DNA of 45,660 bases, taken from the NCBI GenBank assembly GCA_001801515.1, contig MGXX01000075.1:1-45660 (forward strand), read 5' to 3'. The DNA comes from Gammaproteobacteria bacterium RIFCSPHIGHO2_12_FULL_38_11 (GTDB lineage Bacteria > Pseudomonadota > Gammaproteobacteria > Coxiellales > Coxiellaceae). Position 1 is the first letter of the stretch; the number at the start of each line of letters is the position of its first letter. The notes beneath the pieces are model-generated. The model saw nothing but the letters and a program-made list of their open reading frames with translations. It made no database searches and was not told the DNA's origin. This document shows positions 34,870 to 44,167 of the stretch, piece after piece. The position numbers were made by a program, and so were the translations under genes.

Positions 34870-35325
34870 TTATGCCGCCAGCAATTTATCCAGCGCTGGT
34901 TTTGTCCAATAAGGTGCAAAACGCACAATTCGCCTCAGCATCTGCTTATCGTGGCGATTAAGTTGCTGTGATAACTGATCAAAAATACGATCATTAATAT
35001 GATTTTTACCGAGATGTCTAATTGCTTGCAAAACAACACCCGCTTTTGAACCAGCACCTGCCATCACTTTTGAACTGGCGTGTTTTAACGTTAATATTGT
35101 TTGTCCTATTTGAATATTTTTAGATTGGCCATCTGTCAAATAAACAGTTTGAGCAGGGACTTGCGTAGTCAAACCCAATAAATGCAATGCTTTTGCGCCG
35201 GACACCTGAATTTTACTGTCCGCATTTTTTGAGATAGCCTTTGCAACGTCATCTAAAGACGGATACATATCTCCAAGTAAATAATGTTTTTTAGAATAAT
35301 CATATAATCCATGCGCTAAACAGGG
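34870..35325 (-). pseudogene. N-terminally truncated AbiEi/DUF6088 antitoxin
   Basis: Matches the C-terminal part of DUF6088 (AbiEi-like) antitoxins: SGAKALHLLGLTTQVP, TVYLTDGQSKNIQIG and ALRHLGK-like AIRHLGKNHI. Homology extends upstream of the first ATG (35268) as LAHGLYDYSKKHYLLGD in the same frame, up to about 35319, where it stops next to the stop codon of the ATPase gene. The N-terminal winged-helix DNA-binding half (about 60 residues) is missing. Probably truncated when the ATPase gene arrived. Confidence 0.75.
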
Positions 35326-36480
35326 CTAGCTATATTTTCTCAACGCATAAGCAATCAACGGATCCAATACGCGATATTCTCCAATCTTTAGAAAAGGAAG
35401 AGATGCGTCTTCCTTTTTAATTTGATATAGAAAATCTTTTTCAAGTAAGTTTCTTAAACTCATCCTTAAGCTGGACAAAGGCAACCCAGTTGATGTTAAA
35501 AATAATTGGCCCATCGGCTCAGAAGTTGGCTGCAACGCAAATGCTTTTAACAGATCTTGTTGATTGTCAGTTAATTTTTCAATTTCAGCAATCGCCCATC
35601 TTTCTTCTTGTTCATAACAAATTTGCCATGCTTTTGAAACACAATTAACAGTCGGTATTTTCTCATTTTTCCATAATTCATTACACAGCATATTAATATA
35701 AAAGGGATGTAATTCAGTTAACGTTAAAATTCGAATAATAATGTCGTCTTCTAAATGTTGCTTCCATTGTTTTTTTGCGGATTTATGTAAATACGAAACA
35801 TAATGATTTGCGGAAATACGCTCAATCATAACTTTATCACATAATTTATAAAGCGGTTTTTTACTGTCATCAAATAATTCCAATAACAAATGTCGAGTAC
35901 TGCCTGAGAAAATAAACACAAGAAACTCAGTTGATTGTGCAACATGACGGAGCGCACCTTCAATTGATTTCGAACTTTCAGCGCCTGCAATATCTTGAAA
36001 CTCATCGATAAAGAAAATAACTTTTTGTTTTTTTGATTCAGCCAGCTCAGATAAATTTTTTAGTGCATCAAAAATTTGGTCAACGGGTTGTGTGACACCG
36101 GATTCATGTGTCAGCATAATTTGAAACCCATGCGTTGAAAAACTCACTTTAAAATTATTAAAATATTTTTGAATTCCACTCAATGCTTTGGTCGTTAACG
36201 GCATGATTTGCGAAACAGCCTCACTAACACCAAGCAATATTCTTTTAGTAATCGCTTGATCATCATGCGCAAGAAATAAATCAACCACTACAAAAGGTGC
36301 CTTGTTTTCTTCCGCCACTTTATACACAAGACTCGATTTACCATAACGCCTGGGTGCCAATAAAACGGTATGTCTAACAAATTCAATATTGCGATTGAGC
36401 AATGCTTTTTCGTCTAACCGATTGATAAATTGCTCTCCTTTAGCAATTTTCAGCGGAAAATAATCGATTGTTTCTGTCAT
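35326..36480 (-). CDS. AAA ATPase of the archaeal-ATPase type (copy 1)
   Basis: P-loop ATPase with LAPRRYGKSSL (Walker A, 41-51), FIDEFQD (157-163; Walker B) and sensor-like FSGSTRH, followed by a lid and a C-terminal winged-helix region (about 295-380). No membrane segment. It is a clear paralogue of the protein at 39063-40190: shared IEGA(L/I)RHVAQ, PLYKLC(D/R)KV and HP(F/Y)Y(I/V)N(M/Y)LC(N/D)ELW. Such proteins resemble STAND/PF01637 ATPases of unknown role. The gene is an insertion between topA and tsaC and abuts a truncated antitoxin. An inverted repeat just upstream may control it. Confidence 0.82.
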   Translation of the reverse strand: MTETIDYFPLKIAKGEQFINRLDEKALLNRNIEFVRHTVLLAPRRYGKSSLVYKVAEENKAPFVVVDLFLAHDDQAITKRILLGVSEAVSQIMPLTTKALSGIQKYFNNFKVSFSTHGFQIMLTHESGVTQPVDQIFDALKNLSELAESKKQKVIFFIDEFQDIAGAESSKSIEGALRHVAQSTEFLVFIFSGSTRHLLLELFDDSKKPLYKLCDKVMIERISANHYVSYLHKSAKKQWKQHLEDDIIIRILTLTELHPFYINMLCNELWKNEKIPTVNCVSKAWQICYEQEERWAIAEIEKLTDNQQDLLKAFALQPTSEPMGQLFLTSTGLPLSSLRMSLRNLLEKDFLYQIKKEDASLPFLKIGEYRVLDPLIAYALRKYS

Positions 36481-36491
36481 ATTATACTACC

Positions 36492-36526
36492 TGCTGCATG
36501 TTATATGCTATATGTAACCTGCAGCA
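36492..36526. promoter_or_regulatory. 35-bp imperfect palindrome upstream of ATPase copy 1
   Basis: TGCTGCA(T)GTTATAT ... ATATGTAACCTGCAGCA with outer arms TGCTGCA/TGCAGCA (36492-36498, 36520-36526). It lies 12 bp before the ATG of the ATPase on the minus strand. The position suits an operator or a leader hairpin. Confidence 0.45.
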
Positions 36527-36621
36527 TAACAGATGCTAAGTAAAATTCAACAAAATCCTGTATGCTATTTCATCAATACCGTTTAAAATCATTCTATCCC
36601 ACAACCAAAATCAACGGCTTT

Positions 36622-37185
36622 ATGAAAATCCTAAAATCCAATCAAATAGACCTGGCCATTGAGTATTTAAAAAATGGTAAGGTCATCGCCCACCCAACCG
36701 AAGCCGTATTTGGCTTGGCTTGCGACCCTGACAATGTTGATGCTGTTTCTCGCATTTTGCAGATTAAACACCGCGCGATTGACAAAGGCTTTATTTTAAT
36801 TGGCTCGAGCTGGGAACAACTTGAACCCCTAATTACCTACATTCAACCTGATTTGTTAGCCCGCGTTTTTGCAACCTGGCCAGGACCCGTTACCTGGTTA
36901 TTCCCCGCAAGTGAGCGAGTGCCACACTGGATAAGCGGCAATCGGAAGACTGTTGCTGTACGGATTACTGCGCACCCCATTGCAAAAGCATTATGCGAAG
37001 AATTTGGCAGCCCACTGATTTCAACCAGCTGCAATAAAAGTGGCGAGCCCCCTGCACGCGATGTCCGCACCATTCAACTAACACTGAGCAAAACCGTTGA
37101 CTATGTCATCGAAGGTGAATTAGGCGGACGACTGCGTCCGTCCGAAATTCGCGACGCGTTGACGGGTGAAATTATCCGCGCGTAA
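36622..37185 (+). CDS. tsaC: Threonylcarbamoyl-AMP synthase TsaC
   Basis: Makes threonylcarbamoyl-adenylate for the t6A37 modification of ANN-decoding tRNAs; YrdC/Sua5 fold. Conserved: HPTEAVFGLACDP, the KxR...K motif KHRAIDKGFILI, WPGPVTWLFPA and SPLISTSCNKSGEPPA. The frame opens at 36562, but the ATG at 36622 gives 187 aa, equal to the family norm; no good ribosome-binding site precedes either. In relatives tsaC follows the topA/smg block directly; here about 2.9 kb of accessory DNA intervenes. Confidence 0.95.
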   Translation: MKILKSNQIDLAIEYLKNGKVIAHPTEAVFGLACDPDNVDAVSRILQIKHRAIDKGFILIGSSWEQLEPLITYIQPDLLARVFATWPGPVTWLFPASERVPHWISGNRKTVAVRITAHPIAKALCEEFGSPLISTSCNKSGEPPARDVRTIQLTLSKTVDYVIEGELGGRLRPSEIRDALTGEIIRA

Positions 37186-37217
37186 AATACCTACCCTTAT
37201 TTATTTGAGCACGTTAA

Positions 37218-38963
37218 ATGAAAGAAGCACTGATTTCTCTAATTAAACAATCCATTTCTTCGTTAAACATGGCGAAATGCCCCGATGAAATTCAATTGAC
37301 CCGCACAAAAGACGCAATTCATGGCGACTTTGCAACCAACATCGCCATGGTTTTAGCAAAGCCATTATCACTGAAACCACGAGAATTAGCAGAAAAAATC
37401 ATTGCTAATTTACCTGCATCTCCGCTTGTTTCAAAAGTTGAAATTGCCGGCCCAGGGTTTATTAATTTTTTTCTCAACGCGCATTCCGAACACGATGCCA
37501 TTAAGCAGGTATTATTGCAGGGCGAAAAATATGGCCACACCACTATCGGCTCAAATAAAAAAATTCATATTGAATTTGTTTCTGCTAATCCAACAGGGCC
37601 TTTACACGTGGGTCACGGTCGCGGCGCTGCTTTTGGTGCTTGCGTTTCAAATTTACTGGAAGCCATTGGTTATCAGGTACATCGTGAATATTATTTAAAT
37701 GACGCTGGCCGACAAATGCGAATTTTAGGCGCAAGCATTTGGTTACGTTACCTTGAATTATTCGATCGCACATTTACCTTACCTAGCAACACGTATCGTG
37801 GCACTTATGTCATTGATATTGCAAAAACATTGCAGCAAAATTACAGTGAAAAATTTTTATTACCACAAGAAACTGTCAACGCATTATTTCCTGATATCGA
37901 CGACAACAAAGAAAACAAAGATATTTTTATTGATACCTTAATTGAAAATATTTCAAAAGCATTCGGTAAAGATAATTTTGAAATTATTCGTCAACTGGGT
38001 GTTGATGAAGTGACTGCTGATATCAAAAAAGACCTAGAAGAATTTGGCGTTACCTATAATGAATGGTTTCCCGAAAGCCAATTATATAAAAAGGGCTGGT
38101 TGGAGATTGGCATTGAAAAATTGAAAGCCCATGGTTTTACATTTGAAAAAAATGGCGCACTCTGGTTTCGCGCAACCGACTTAGGCGATGAAAAAGACCG
38201 TGTTTTAGTGCGTGCCAATGGCGTCCCAACTTATTTTGCATCTGATGTTGCTTATCATACCTACAAATATGATCAAGGCTATGATCAAATTATTGATGTG
38301 TTTGGCGCCGATCATCATGGTTATTTACCGAGAATTAAAGCATTTTTGCAGGGTCTTGGAAAAGACACCGACAAACTAACTATTTTATTAGTACAATTTG
38401 CTATTTTATATCGCGGCGCTGAAAGGGTGTCGATGTCAACACGATCCGGTGAATTTGTTACCCTCAGAGAATTACGCGATGAAGTGGGCAACGATGCCGC
38501 TCGCTTTTTTTATATCATGCGCAAACCGGAACAACATTTGGATTTTGATTTAGAATTAGCAAAATCAACATCGAATGAAAATCCCGTTTATTATATTCAA
38601 TATGCACATGCCCGTATTTGCAGCGTATGGCGTCAATTAGCTGAAAAAGAATTACCATGGCATAAAAATGCAGGGCTGGAACAATTAAATTTATTAGCAC
38701 ATGAAGATGAGAAAAATTTAATTGCAGCCATCGCCAGTTATCCTGAATTAATTGCAACGGCGGGCACGCAATTCGCACCACACAAACTTGCGCATTTCCT
38801 ACAAGCCTTTGCAGCGCTTTTTCATGCGTATTATAATTCACATAAGTTTATTGTTGATGAAGCTAATTTGCGTAACGCAAGATTGTGTTTAATTGCGGCA
38901 GCGCAACAAGTAATTAAAAATGGATTAACGTTACTGGGTGTTTCTGCACCGGAATCCATGTAA
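37218..38963 (+). CDS. argS: Arginyl-tRNA synthetase
   Basis: Class I synthetase. HVGH (130-133) within ANPTGPLHVGHGRGAAFG is the HIGH motif; the KMSKS equivalent is degenerate (RVSMSTRSGEFVTL), as is normal for ArgRS. N-terminal Add1 domain (1-110) and C-terminal DALR anticodon-binding domain are complete. 581 aa. It starts 32 bp after tsaC. The stop codon runs straight into an inverted and direct repeat cluster. Confidence 0.97.
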   Translation: MKEALISLIKQSISSLNMAKCPDEIQLTRTKDAIHGDFATNIAMVLAKPLSLKPRELAEKIIANLPASPLVSKVEIAGPGFINFFLNAHSEHDAIKQVLLQGEKYGHTTIGSNKKIHIEFVSANPTGPLHVGHGRGAAFGACVSNLLEAIGYQVHREYYLNDAGRQMRILGASIWLRYLELFDRTFTLPSNTYRGTYVIDIAKTLQQNYSEKFLLPQETVNALFPDIDDNKENKDIFIDTLIENISKAFGKDNFEIIRQLGVDEVTADIKKDLEEFGVTYNEWFPESQLYKKGWLEIGIEKLKAHGFTFEKNGALWFRATDLGDEKDRVLVRANGVPTYFASDVAYHTYKYDQGYDQIIDVFGADHHGYLPRIKAFLQGLGKDTDKLTILLVQFAILYRGAERVSMSTRSGEFVTLRELRDEVGNDAARFFYIMRKPEQHLDFDLELAKSTSNENPVYYIQYAHARICSVWRQLAEKELPWHKNAGLEQLNLLAHEDEKNLIAAIASYPELIATAGTQFAPHKLAHFLQAFAALFHAYYNSHKFIVDEANLRNARLCLIAAAQQVIKNGLTLLGVSAPESM

Positions 38964-39021
38964 TGGTTTTTTCCATGATGGGAAAAACCATGATGGCTAT
39001 TTACATGATGGGAAAAACCAT
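38963..39021. repeat. Repeated GGGAAAAACCAT elements between argS and the ATPase
   Basis: CATGATGGGAAAAACCAT occurs at 38974-38991 and 39004-39021 (30-bp period). An inverted partner, ATGGTTTTTTCC (38963-38974), can pair with the first copy to make a 12-bp hairpin with one mismatch. The cluster ends 41 bp before the ATPase start, fitting tandem operators or an argS terminator. Confidence 0.7.
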
Positions 39022-39062
39022 CATATACTGGTTCCATCTGCCATTTCCCAAGGGACGTTATA

Positions 39063-40190
39063 ATGAAAATACGCCGCCAGTTTCCACTCGGGAAAGCTTA
39101 TGGAATGGCTTTTTGCAATCGAGTAGATGAAACAAGTAGATTTATCAGTTACATAGGAAATGGTACGCATGTTTACCTAGTTGCGCCCAGGCGCTATGGG
39201 AAATCCAGTTTGTGCGAACACGTGCTAGAAAGCACAACAATTCCCTGGATCACACTCGACTTTCACCTGGCTGTTACTGAAAAAAATGCGGAACATATTA
39301 TTATCAACGGCGTAAGCAATCTTATTGGAAAAGCCATAGGCCCCATAGACAAACTTCAGCATGTCGTTAAAAAATACGTAAAAAAACTCCAGCCAAAAAT
39401 TGCGTTAGGTAGCGACCACATGAAACTGGAACTTGCGTTTGATGAGCACAGCAATCCAGCTGAAAACATTGCGGAAGCATTATTATTGCTTGAAAAATTA
39501 TTACAAGAACGTAATAAACAAGCTGTTTTACTGCTCGATGAATTTCAAGAAATTGGCCACATGGAAAAAGAGCGCGGCATTGAAGGCGCCATTCGTCATG
39601 TCGCACAAGAAACACAAAACTTGAGTATTATTTTTTCTGGTAGCAATCCACATATGCTTACCTCAATGTTTGAAGATGAACGAAGACCCCTGTATAAATT
39701 ATGCCGAAAAGTAACTTTAGACAGAATTCACGCGGAAGATTATAGACCACACTTAAATAAGGCCGCTCTATCAACATGGAAAAAAGAACTTGCTGAATCT
39801 GTTTTTGAAAAAATCATGGGCGTTACCGAACGTCATCCTTACTATGTTAATTATCTTTGTGATGAATTGTGGCGAAATGATAAATCACCGCCTACGCTTA
39901 ACAATGTTGATGATGCTTGGGATATGATAGTTGAAGAAGAAAAAAGTGACTTAATAAAAGATTTTTTTTCTTTATCAGACAATCAACGAAAAATATTAAT
40001 TTATATTGCCAATTTCGGTGGAAATGCACTTTATGCAAGTGAAGTGGCTAACAAAACAGAAATACCCAGCGGCTCTATTGCAACAACACTGTCAATTTTA
40101 ATTGAAAAAAACTACATTGAAAAACAAAATGGTGTCTTTAGAATTATTGTGCCTGCTTACAATAAATTGCTTTCAACCACTATAATTTAA
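39063..40190 (+). CDS. AAA ATPase of the archaeal-ATPase type (copy 2)
   Basis: Paralogue of the ATPase at 35326-36480, with Walker A APRRYGKSS (41-49), LLDEFQE (157-163) and FSGSNPH at matching positions. The C-terminal ~80 residues form a winged-helix domain (SDNQRKILIYIANFGG ... SGSIATTLSILIEKNYI). 375 aa, cytosolic. AGGGA is 8 nt before the ATG. It interrupts the argS-ftsN-hslVU block that is contiguous in relatives, and 11 bp separate it from the ftsN-like gene, so the latter may now depend on this promoter. Role unknown. Confidence 0.82.
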   Translation: MKIRRQFPLGKAYGMAFCNRVDETSRFISYIGNGTHVYLVAPRRYGKSSLCEHVLESTTIPWITLDFHLAVTEKNAEHIIINGVSNLIGKAIGPIDKLQHVVKKYVKKLQPKIALGSDHMKLELAFDEHSNPAENIAEALLLLEKLLQERNKQAVLLLDEFQEIGHMEKERGIEGAIRHVAQETQNLSIIFSGSNPHMLTSMFEDERRPLYKLCRKVTLDRIHAEDYRPHLNKAALSTWKKELAESVFEKIMGVTERHPYYVNYLCDELWRNDKSPPTLNNVDDAWDMIVEEEKSDLIKDFFSLSDNQRKILIYIANFGGNALYASEVANKTEIPSGSIATTLSILIEKNYIEKQNGVFRIIVPAYNKLLSTTII

Positions 40191-40201
40191 CAGGAAACAC
40201 T

Positions 40202-40603
40202 ATGCGTGACTACGCTAAAAAATCTTACCGCCCGGTTCAAAACAATAACAATTCCAGTGGTCAATGGCTGTTAATTTTATTACTATTTGGCGCCATCGGT
40301 TTCGTCTCAACACTTGCTTATCATTTTACACATGAAACAATCACGATAAAAAAAGAAGAACAAATAGCGCCTATTCCTCCCCAAGTAAAACCGATTGACA
40401 AACCCAAATCAAAAATCAAAAATAAGCCTGCAAAAATAGCCAAAAAAATACCCGTGAAAAAAGAAAAGGTGATTGCACTTAATCCCGCTGATGAACAACC
40501 CAAATATGATTTCTATCAATTATTACCAAAAATGACAGTAACCATTCCAACACAAGCTCAATCTTCAAAACCCATTGAAATTCCATCAATCACCCCCAAC
40601 TAA
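40202..40603 (+). CDS. ftsN: Short FtsN-like division protein without a SPOR domain
   Basis: FtsN activates septal peptidoglycan synthesis from the inner membrane. This 133-aa protein has a short basic cytoplasmic tail (DYAKKSYRPV), one membrane helix (about 21-43), a lysine/proline-rich periplasmic linker and YDFYQLLPKM (102-111), the motif that precedes SPOR domains in FtsN-like proteins. It ends about 20 residues later, without the ~75-residue SPOR domain, and only 31 bp remain before hslV. Position between argS and hslV supports the identity. AGGA 7 nt before the ATG. Confidence 0.72.
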   Translation: MRDYAKKSYRPVQNNNNSSGQWLLILLLFGAIGFVSTLAYHFTHETITIKKEEQIAPIPPQVKPIDKPKSKIKNKPAKIAKKIPVKKEKVIALNPADEQPKYDFYQLLPKMTVTIPTQAQSSKPIEIPSITPN

Positions 40604-40634
40604 TAACAATCGCTAAAATTAAGGAGAAAGCTCG

Positions 40635-41180
40635 ATGGAGCAGTATCGCGGTACAACAATCTTATCCGTACGTCGTAATGGTAAAGTCGTCATTGGCGGC
40701 GATGGCCAAGTATCCATGGGCCCAACCATTTTAAAAGGCAATGCCAAAAAAGTGCGGCGCTTATACAACAATCAAGTGATCGCCGGTTTTGCAGGTGGCA
40801 CAGCAGATGCTTTCACGCTATTCGAGCGCTTTGAAGGCAAACTTGAAAAACACCAAGGCCATTTGCTGCGTGCTGCCGTTGAGTTAGCAAAAGATTGGCG
40901 CATGGACAAAATGCTGCGCCGATTAGAAGCATTACTGGTTGTTGCTAACACTAAGACATCTTTAATCTTAACCGGTAATGGCGATGTTATTGAGCCTGAA
41001 AAAGAAGGCATTATGGCAATCGGTTCCGGCGGTTTTTTTGCCCAGTCAGCAGCCATCGCCCTAACTGAAAACACAAAATTATCTGCGCACGATATTGTCA
41101 CAAAAAGCCTAACGATTGCAGCCAGTGTGTGCGTTTACACAAATACAAATTTCACAATTGAAGAATTAGACGCAGAATAG
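40635..41180 (+). CDS. hslV: ATP-dependent protease subunit HslV
   Basis: Proteasome-like peptidase of the HslUV complex. The nucleophile threonine is predicted at Thr7 ([14 protein letters not shown]), so a six-residue propeptide must be removed rather than only the initiator Met. [23 protein letters not shown] and [18 protein letters not shown] are diagnostic. 181 aa. AAGGAG precedes the ATG. hslU follows after 8 bp. Confidence 0.97.
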   Translation: MEQYRGTTILSVRRNGKVVIGGDGQVSMGPTILKGNAKKVRRLYNNQVIAGFAGGTADAFTLFERFEGKLEKHQGHLLRAAVELAKDWRMDKMLRRLEALLVVANTKTSLILTGNGDVIEPEKEGIMAIGSGGFFAQSAAIALTENTKLSAHDIVTKSLTIAASVCVYTNTNFTIEELDAE

Positions 41181-41188
41181 GAATAATC

Positions 41189-42565
41189 ATGCCAGAATTA
41201 GCCGTACTCAATACCCATCTTACACCAAAAGAAATAGTGTCGGAGCTCGATAAATTTATTATTGGTCAAAATGGCGCGAAACGCGCCGTTGCTATCGCAC
41301 TGCGTAATCGCTGGCGTCGTATGCAATTGCCAGAAAACTTGCGAAAAGAAATCACACCCAAAAATATTTTAATGATTGGGCCAACAGGTGTTGGTAAAAC
41401 TGAAATCGCACGACGTCTTGCGAATTTAGCGCAAGCTCCTTTTATTAAAGTCGAAGCCACTAAATTTACAGAAGTCGGTTATGTCGGTCGCGATGTTGAT
41501 TCAATTATTCGTGATTTGATCGATATTGCCATCAAAATGACACGAGAAAAGGCAGTTGAAAAAGTAGCAGAACACGCGCGTGAATTAGCAGTTGAACGTG
41601 TTCTGGATGCATTAATTCCAAAACCGCCACGCGGAAAATTTGCTAATCAGCCCGCTGCTCCTGAAGAAAACACAACGGAAGAAAAAGCGAATACCGCAAC
41701 ACGCCAATTGTTTCGTAAAAAATTAGAGGCGGGTGAGTTGGATGAAAAAGATATAGATATTGAGTTAACGGTCAATGCAGCGAATATTGAAATCATGGGG
41801 CCACCTGGCATGGAAGAAATGACCGGGCAATTACAAAGCATCATGGAAAATTTAGGCAATAAACGCAGCAAATCACGTAAATTAAAAGTGAAGAAAGCAC
41901 TGAAATTATTACAAGATGAAGAAGCATCCAAGTTGGTTAATGAAGATGAAATTCGCACGCTCGCATTAGAGAGCGTTCAAGAAAACGGTATTGTCTTTCT
42001 CGATGAAATCGACAAAATTTGCCGACGTTCAGAACACGGCGGTGACGTTTCACGTGAAGGTGTGCAACGTGATTTATTGCCTTTAGTAGAAGGTTGCGCA
42101 GTATCAACAAAATACGGCATGGTCAAAACCGATCACATTTTATTTATTGCCTCCGGCGCATTTCATTTAACAAAACCATCTGATTTGGTGCCTGAATTAC
42201 AAGGTCGCTTTCCAATTCGTGTTGAATTAAAAGCACTTAAAACAGCAGAGTTTGTTCGCATTTTAACTGAGCCCAAAGCATCGCTCACTGAACAATATAT
42301 TGCTTTAATGAGCACGGAAGGATTTAGTTTAAAATTCTCTAAAGATGGCATTAGACGTATTGCAGAAATTGCCACATTGGTCAATGACAAAGCCGAAAAT
42401 ATTGGTGCACGTCGTTTGCATACCGTGCTTGAAAAACTACTTGATGTTATTTCATTTGATGCAACCGATAAAAATGGTGAATCCTTCGTGATTGACGCGG
42501 CTTATGTTGAAAAGCAATTAGCGGATTTAGCAGAAGATGAGGATTTAAGTCGATCGATTTTGTAA
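41189..42565 (+). CDS. hslU: HslU ATPase subunit of HslUV
   Basis: AAA+ unfoldase feeding HslV. Walker A GPTGVGKT (64-71), Walker [11 protein letters not shown] (about residue 268), the variable I-domain between about 110 and 245, and the C-terminal SRSIL-type tail that inserts into HslV. 458 aa. AGGA 7 nt before the ATG. Operon with hslV. Confidence 0.97.
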   Translation: MPELAVLNTHLTPKEIVSELDKFIIGQNGAKRAVAIALRNRWRRMQLPENLRKEITPKNILMIGPTGVGKTEIARRLANLAQAPFIKVEATKFTEVGYVGRDVDSIIRDLIDIAIKMTREKAVEKVAEHARELAVERVLDALIPKPPRGKFANQPAAPEENTTEEKANTATRQLFRKKLEAGELDEKDIDIELTVNAANIEIMGPPGMEEMTGQLQSIMENLGNKRSKSRKLKVKKALKLLQDEEASKLVNEDEIRTLALESVQENGIVFLDEIDKICRRSEHGGDVSREGVQRDLLPLVEGCAVSTKYGMVKTDHILFIASGAFHLTKPSDLVPELQGRFPIRVELKALKTAEFVRILTEPKASLTEQYIALMSTEGFSLKFSKDGIRRIAEIATLVNDKAENIGARRLHTVLEKLLDVISFDATDKNGESFVIDAAYVEKQLADLAEDEDLSRSIL

Positions 42566-42654
42566 AAGGTCTGAAAAATCAATGCGTTTGAAAAAATAAT
42601 GACTATCGATAACATTATCATGCACACCATGAACATAAATTAACACAGGCAAGC

Positions 42655-43416
42655 ATGAAAAACACCGATGAAAATCACAATAAAACCCATTTTGGCTATA
42701 CCGAAGTGGACGTTTCGAAAAAAGCTGGGCACGTAGCCGATGTCTTTCATTCTGTAGCGGAAAAATACGACCTGATGAATGATTTGATGTCACTCGGCAT
42801 TCATCGTTTGTGGAAAAAATTTGCGATTGATTTATTAAGCGTACACAAAGGGCATATCGTTTTAGATATCGCTGGCGGCACAGGCGATTTAACCGCAAAA
42901 ATCAGCGAAAAAATTGGCCCCACTGGTAAAGTAATTTTATCTGATATTAACAGCAGCATGCTGGCAATCGGTCGCGATCGCATGATAAACAAAGGATTAT
43001 TTACCAATATCGAATTTGCGCAAATCAACGCAGAAATACTGCCATTTGAAGACAATACATTTGATCGATTAATCATAGGGTTTGGTTTGCGTAATGTGAC
43101 CGACAAAGATGCCGCAATCAGATCCATGTTTCGCGTATTAAAACCTGGCGGCCGAGCATTGATTTTAGAATTTTCAAAACCGACTTTGCCTGGATTAAAA
43201 CCCATTTACGATGCGTATTCCTTTAAAATTTTGCCGTGGCTTGGCAAAAAAATATTAAGTGATGAAGATAGTTACCGTTATCTTGCTGAATCTATCCGCA
43301 TGCATCCCGATCAAAAAACATTAGAAAATATGATGAAGAATGCCGGCTTTGAAAATTGTGATTATCATAATTTATCAGGTGGTATTGTGGCTGTGCATCG
43401 GGGGTTTAAATTTTGA
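42655..43416 (+). CDS. ubiE: Ubiquinone/menaquinone C-methyltransferase UbiE
   Basis: SAM-dependent C-methylation of the quinone ring. Family start [24 protein letters not shown]-binding [12 protein letters not shown], and conserved [26 protein letters not shown]. 253 aa. Heads the ubiE-ubiJ-ubiB cluster; 89 bp separate it from hslU. Confidence 0.96.
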   Translation: MKNTDENHNKTHFGYTEVDVSKKAGHVADVFHSVAEKYDLMNDLMSLGIHRLWKKFAIDLLSVHKGHIVLDIAGGTGDLTAKISEKIGPTGKVILSDINSSMLAIGRDRMINKGLFTNIEFAQINAEILPFEDNTFDRLIIGFGLRNVTDKDAAIRSMFRVLKPGGRALILEFSKPTLPGLKPIYDAYSFKILPWLGKKILSDEDSYRYLAESIRMHPDQKTLENMMKNAGFENCDYHNLSGGIVAVHRGFKF

Positions 43417-43480
43417 CTTTTTTAGAGGAATTCTTGAAAAATTTCACACCCAATCATGCAATTCTGGCGGATGATAATCA

Positions 43481-44080
43481 ATGATATTAGCGCTACTATT
43501 ACCTGCTTTTGAAAAAGCAATAAACTACGCCTTAAAAGACAACCCAGACGCACTGGCTAAAATTACCAAATTAAAAAATCAATTAATTAAAATAAACTGC
43601 ACCGACTGGAATATGATTTTTTATATTGTGCCAGATAATAATGGATTACAGTTTTATAAAAAACAGTCTGGTGAGGTTCATACTGAAATTACAGGCACAT
43701 TAAATAATTTCTTGAATATTTTTATCAAAGGCGCAGACACTAAAACATTATTTCAACACCCTATTGATATCAGCGGAAACACACATAACATTGAAGTATT
43801 GCGCGATACCTTTAAAAATATCGACTTAGATTTAGAAGAAAAATTATCGCATTTTGTTGGCGATGGGATTGCTCATAAATTATTTTTTCATTTAAAGGAA
43901 ACGAAAAAAGCGCTTACAAGGTCGCGTGAAAAATTAACCATTCAAACAAAAGAATATATTCATTTTGAAGTAAAGAATTTAGTTTCAAAAAAACAAGCTG
44001 AAAAATTTTATTTGGATGTATCGAAGCTAAGAGATGATGTTGAGCGAATGGAAATTAAAATTTCCCTATTGATCACATAA
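43481..44080 (+). CDS. ubiJ: Ubiquinone biosynthesis accessory factor UbiJ
   Basis: UbiJ, with UbiK, scaffolds the ubiquinone synthesis complex through an SCP2-type lipid-binding domain. Here residues 1-110 form the SCP2-like part (NALKDNPDA-like start, then an alternating beta region with TGTLNNFLNIFIKG), and the C-terminus (about 165-199) is a coiled coil. Sequence is weakly conserved, so assignment relies on this layout, the length of 199 aa and the position between ubiE and ubiB. Confidence 0.85.
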   Translation: MILALLLPAFEKAINYALKDNPDALAKITKLKNQLIKINCTDWNMIFYIVPDNNGLQFYKKQSGEVHTEITGTLNNFLNIFIKGADTKTLFQHPIDISGNTHNIEVLRDTFKNIDLDLEEKLSHFVGDGIAHKLFFHLKETKKALTRSREKLTIQTKEYIHFEVKNLVSKKQAEKFYLDVSKLRDDVERMEIKISLLIT

Positions 44081-44112
44081 GGAACATGTACAAGTTATTC
44101 CGTACCGGTTCC
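44081..44112 (+). repeat. Hairpin carrying the GGAACATGTAC motif
   Basis: GGAAC (44081-44085) pairs with GTTCC (44108-44112) and GTAC (44088-44091) with GTAC (44102-44105), separated by a 2x2 mismatch; loop of 10 nt. It begins immediately after the ubiJ stop. Related motifs occur at 8377, 19314 and 25407. Confidence 0.5.
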
Positions 44113-44167
44113 TAAGCTTTTCAATTATAATCCCAGAAGCTATGATGCAAAACCCAAAGAGATTACT

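Noticed and set aside
34587..34928. 113-codon frame as an intact novel gene
   Set aside because: It joins the wrong frame of the antitoxin end to a middle fragment of an AbiEii-like toxin; the other toxin fragments lie in neighbouring frames.
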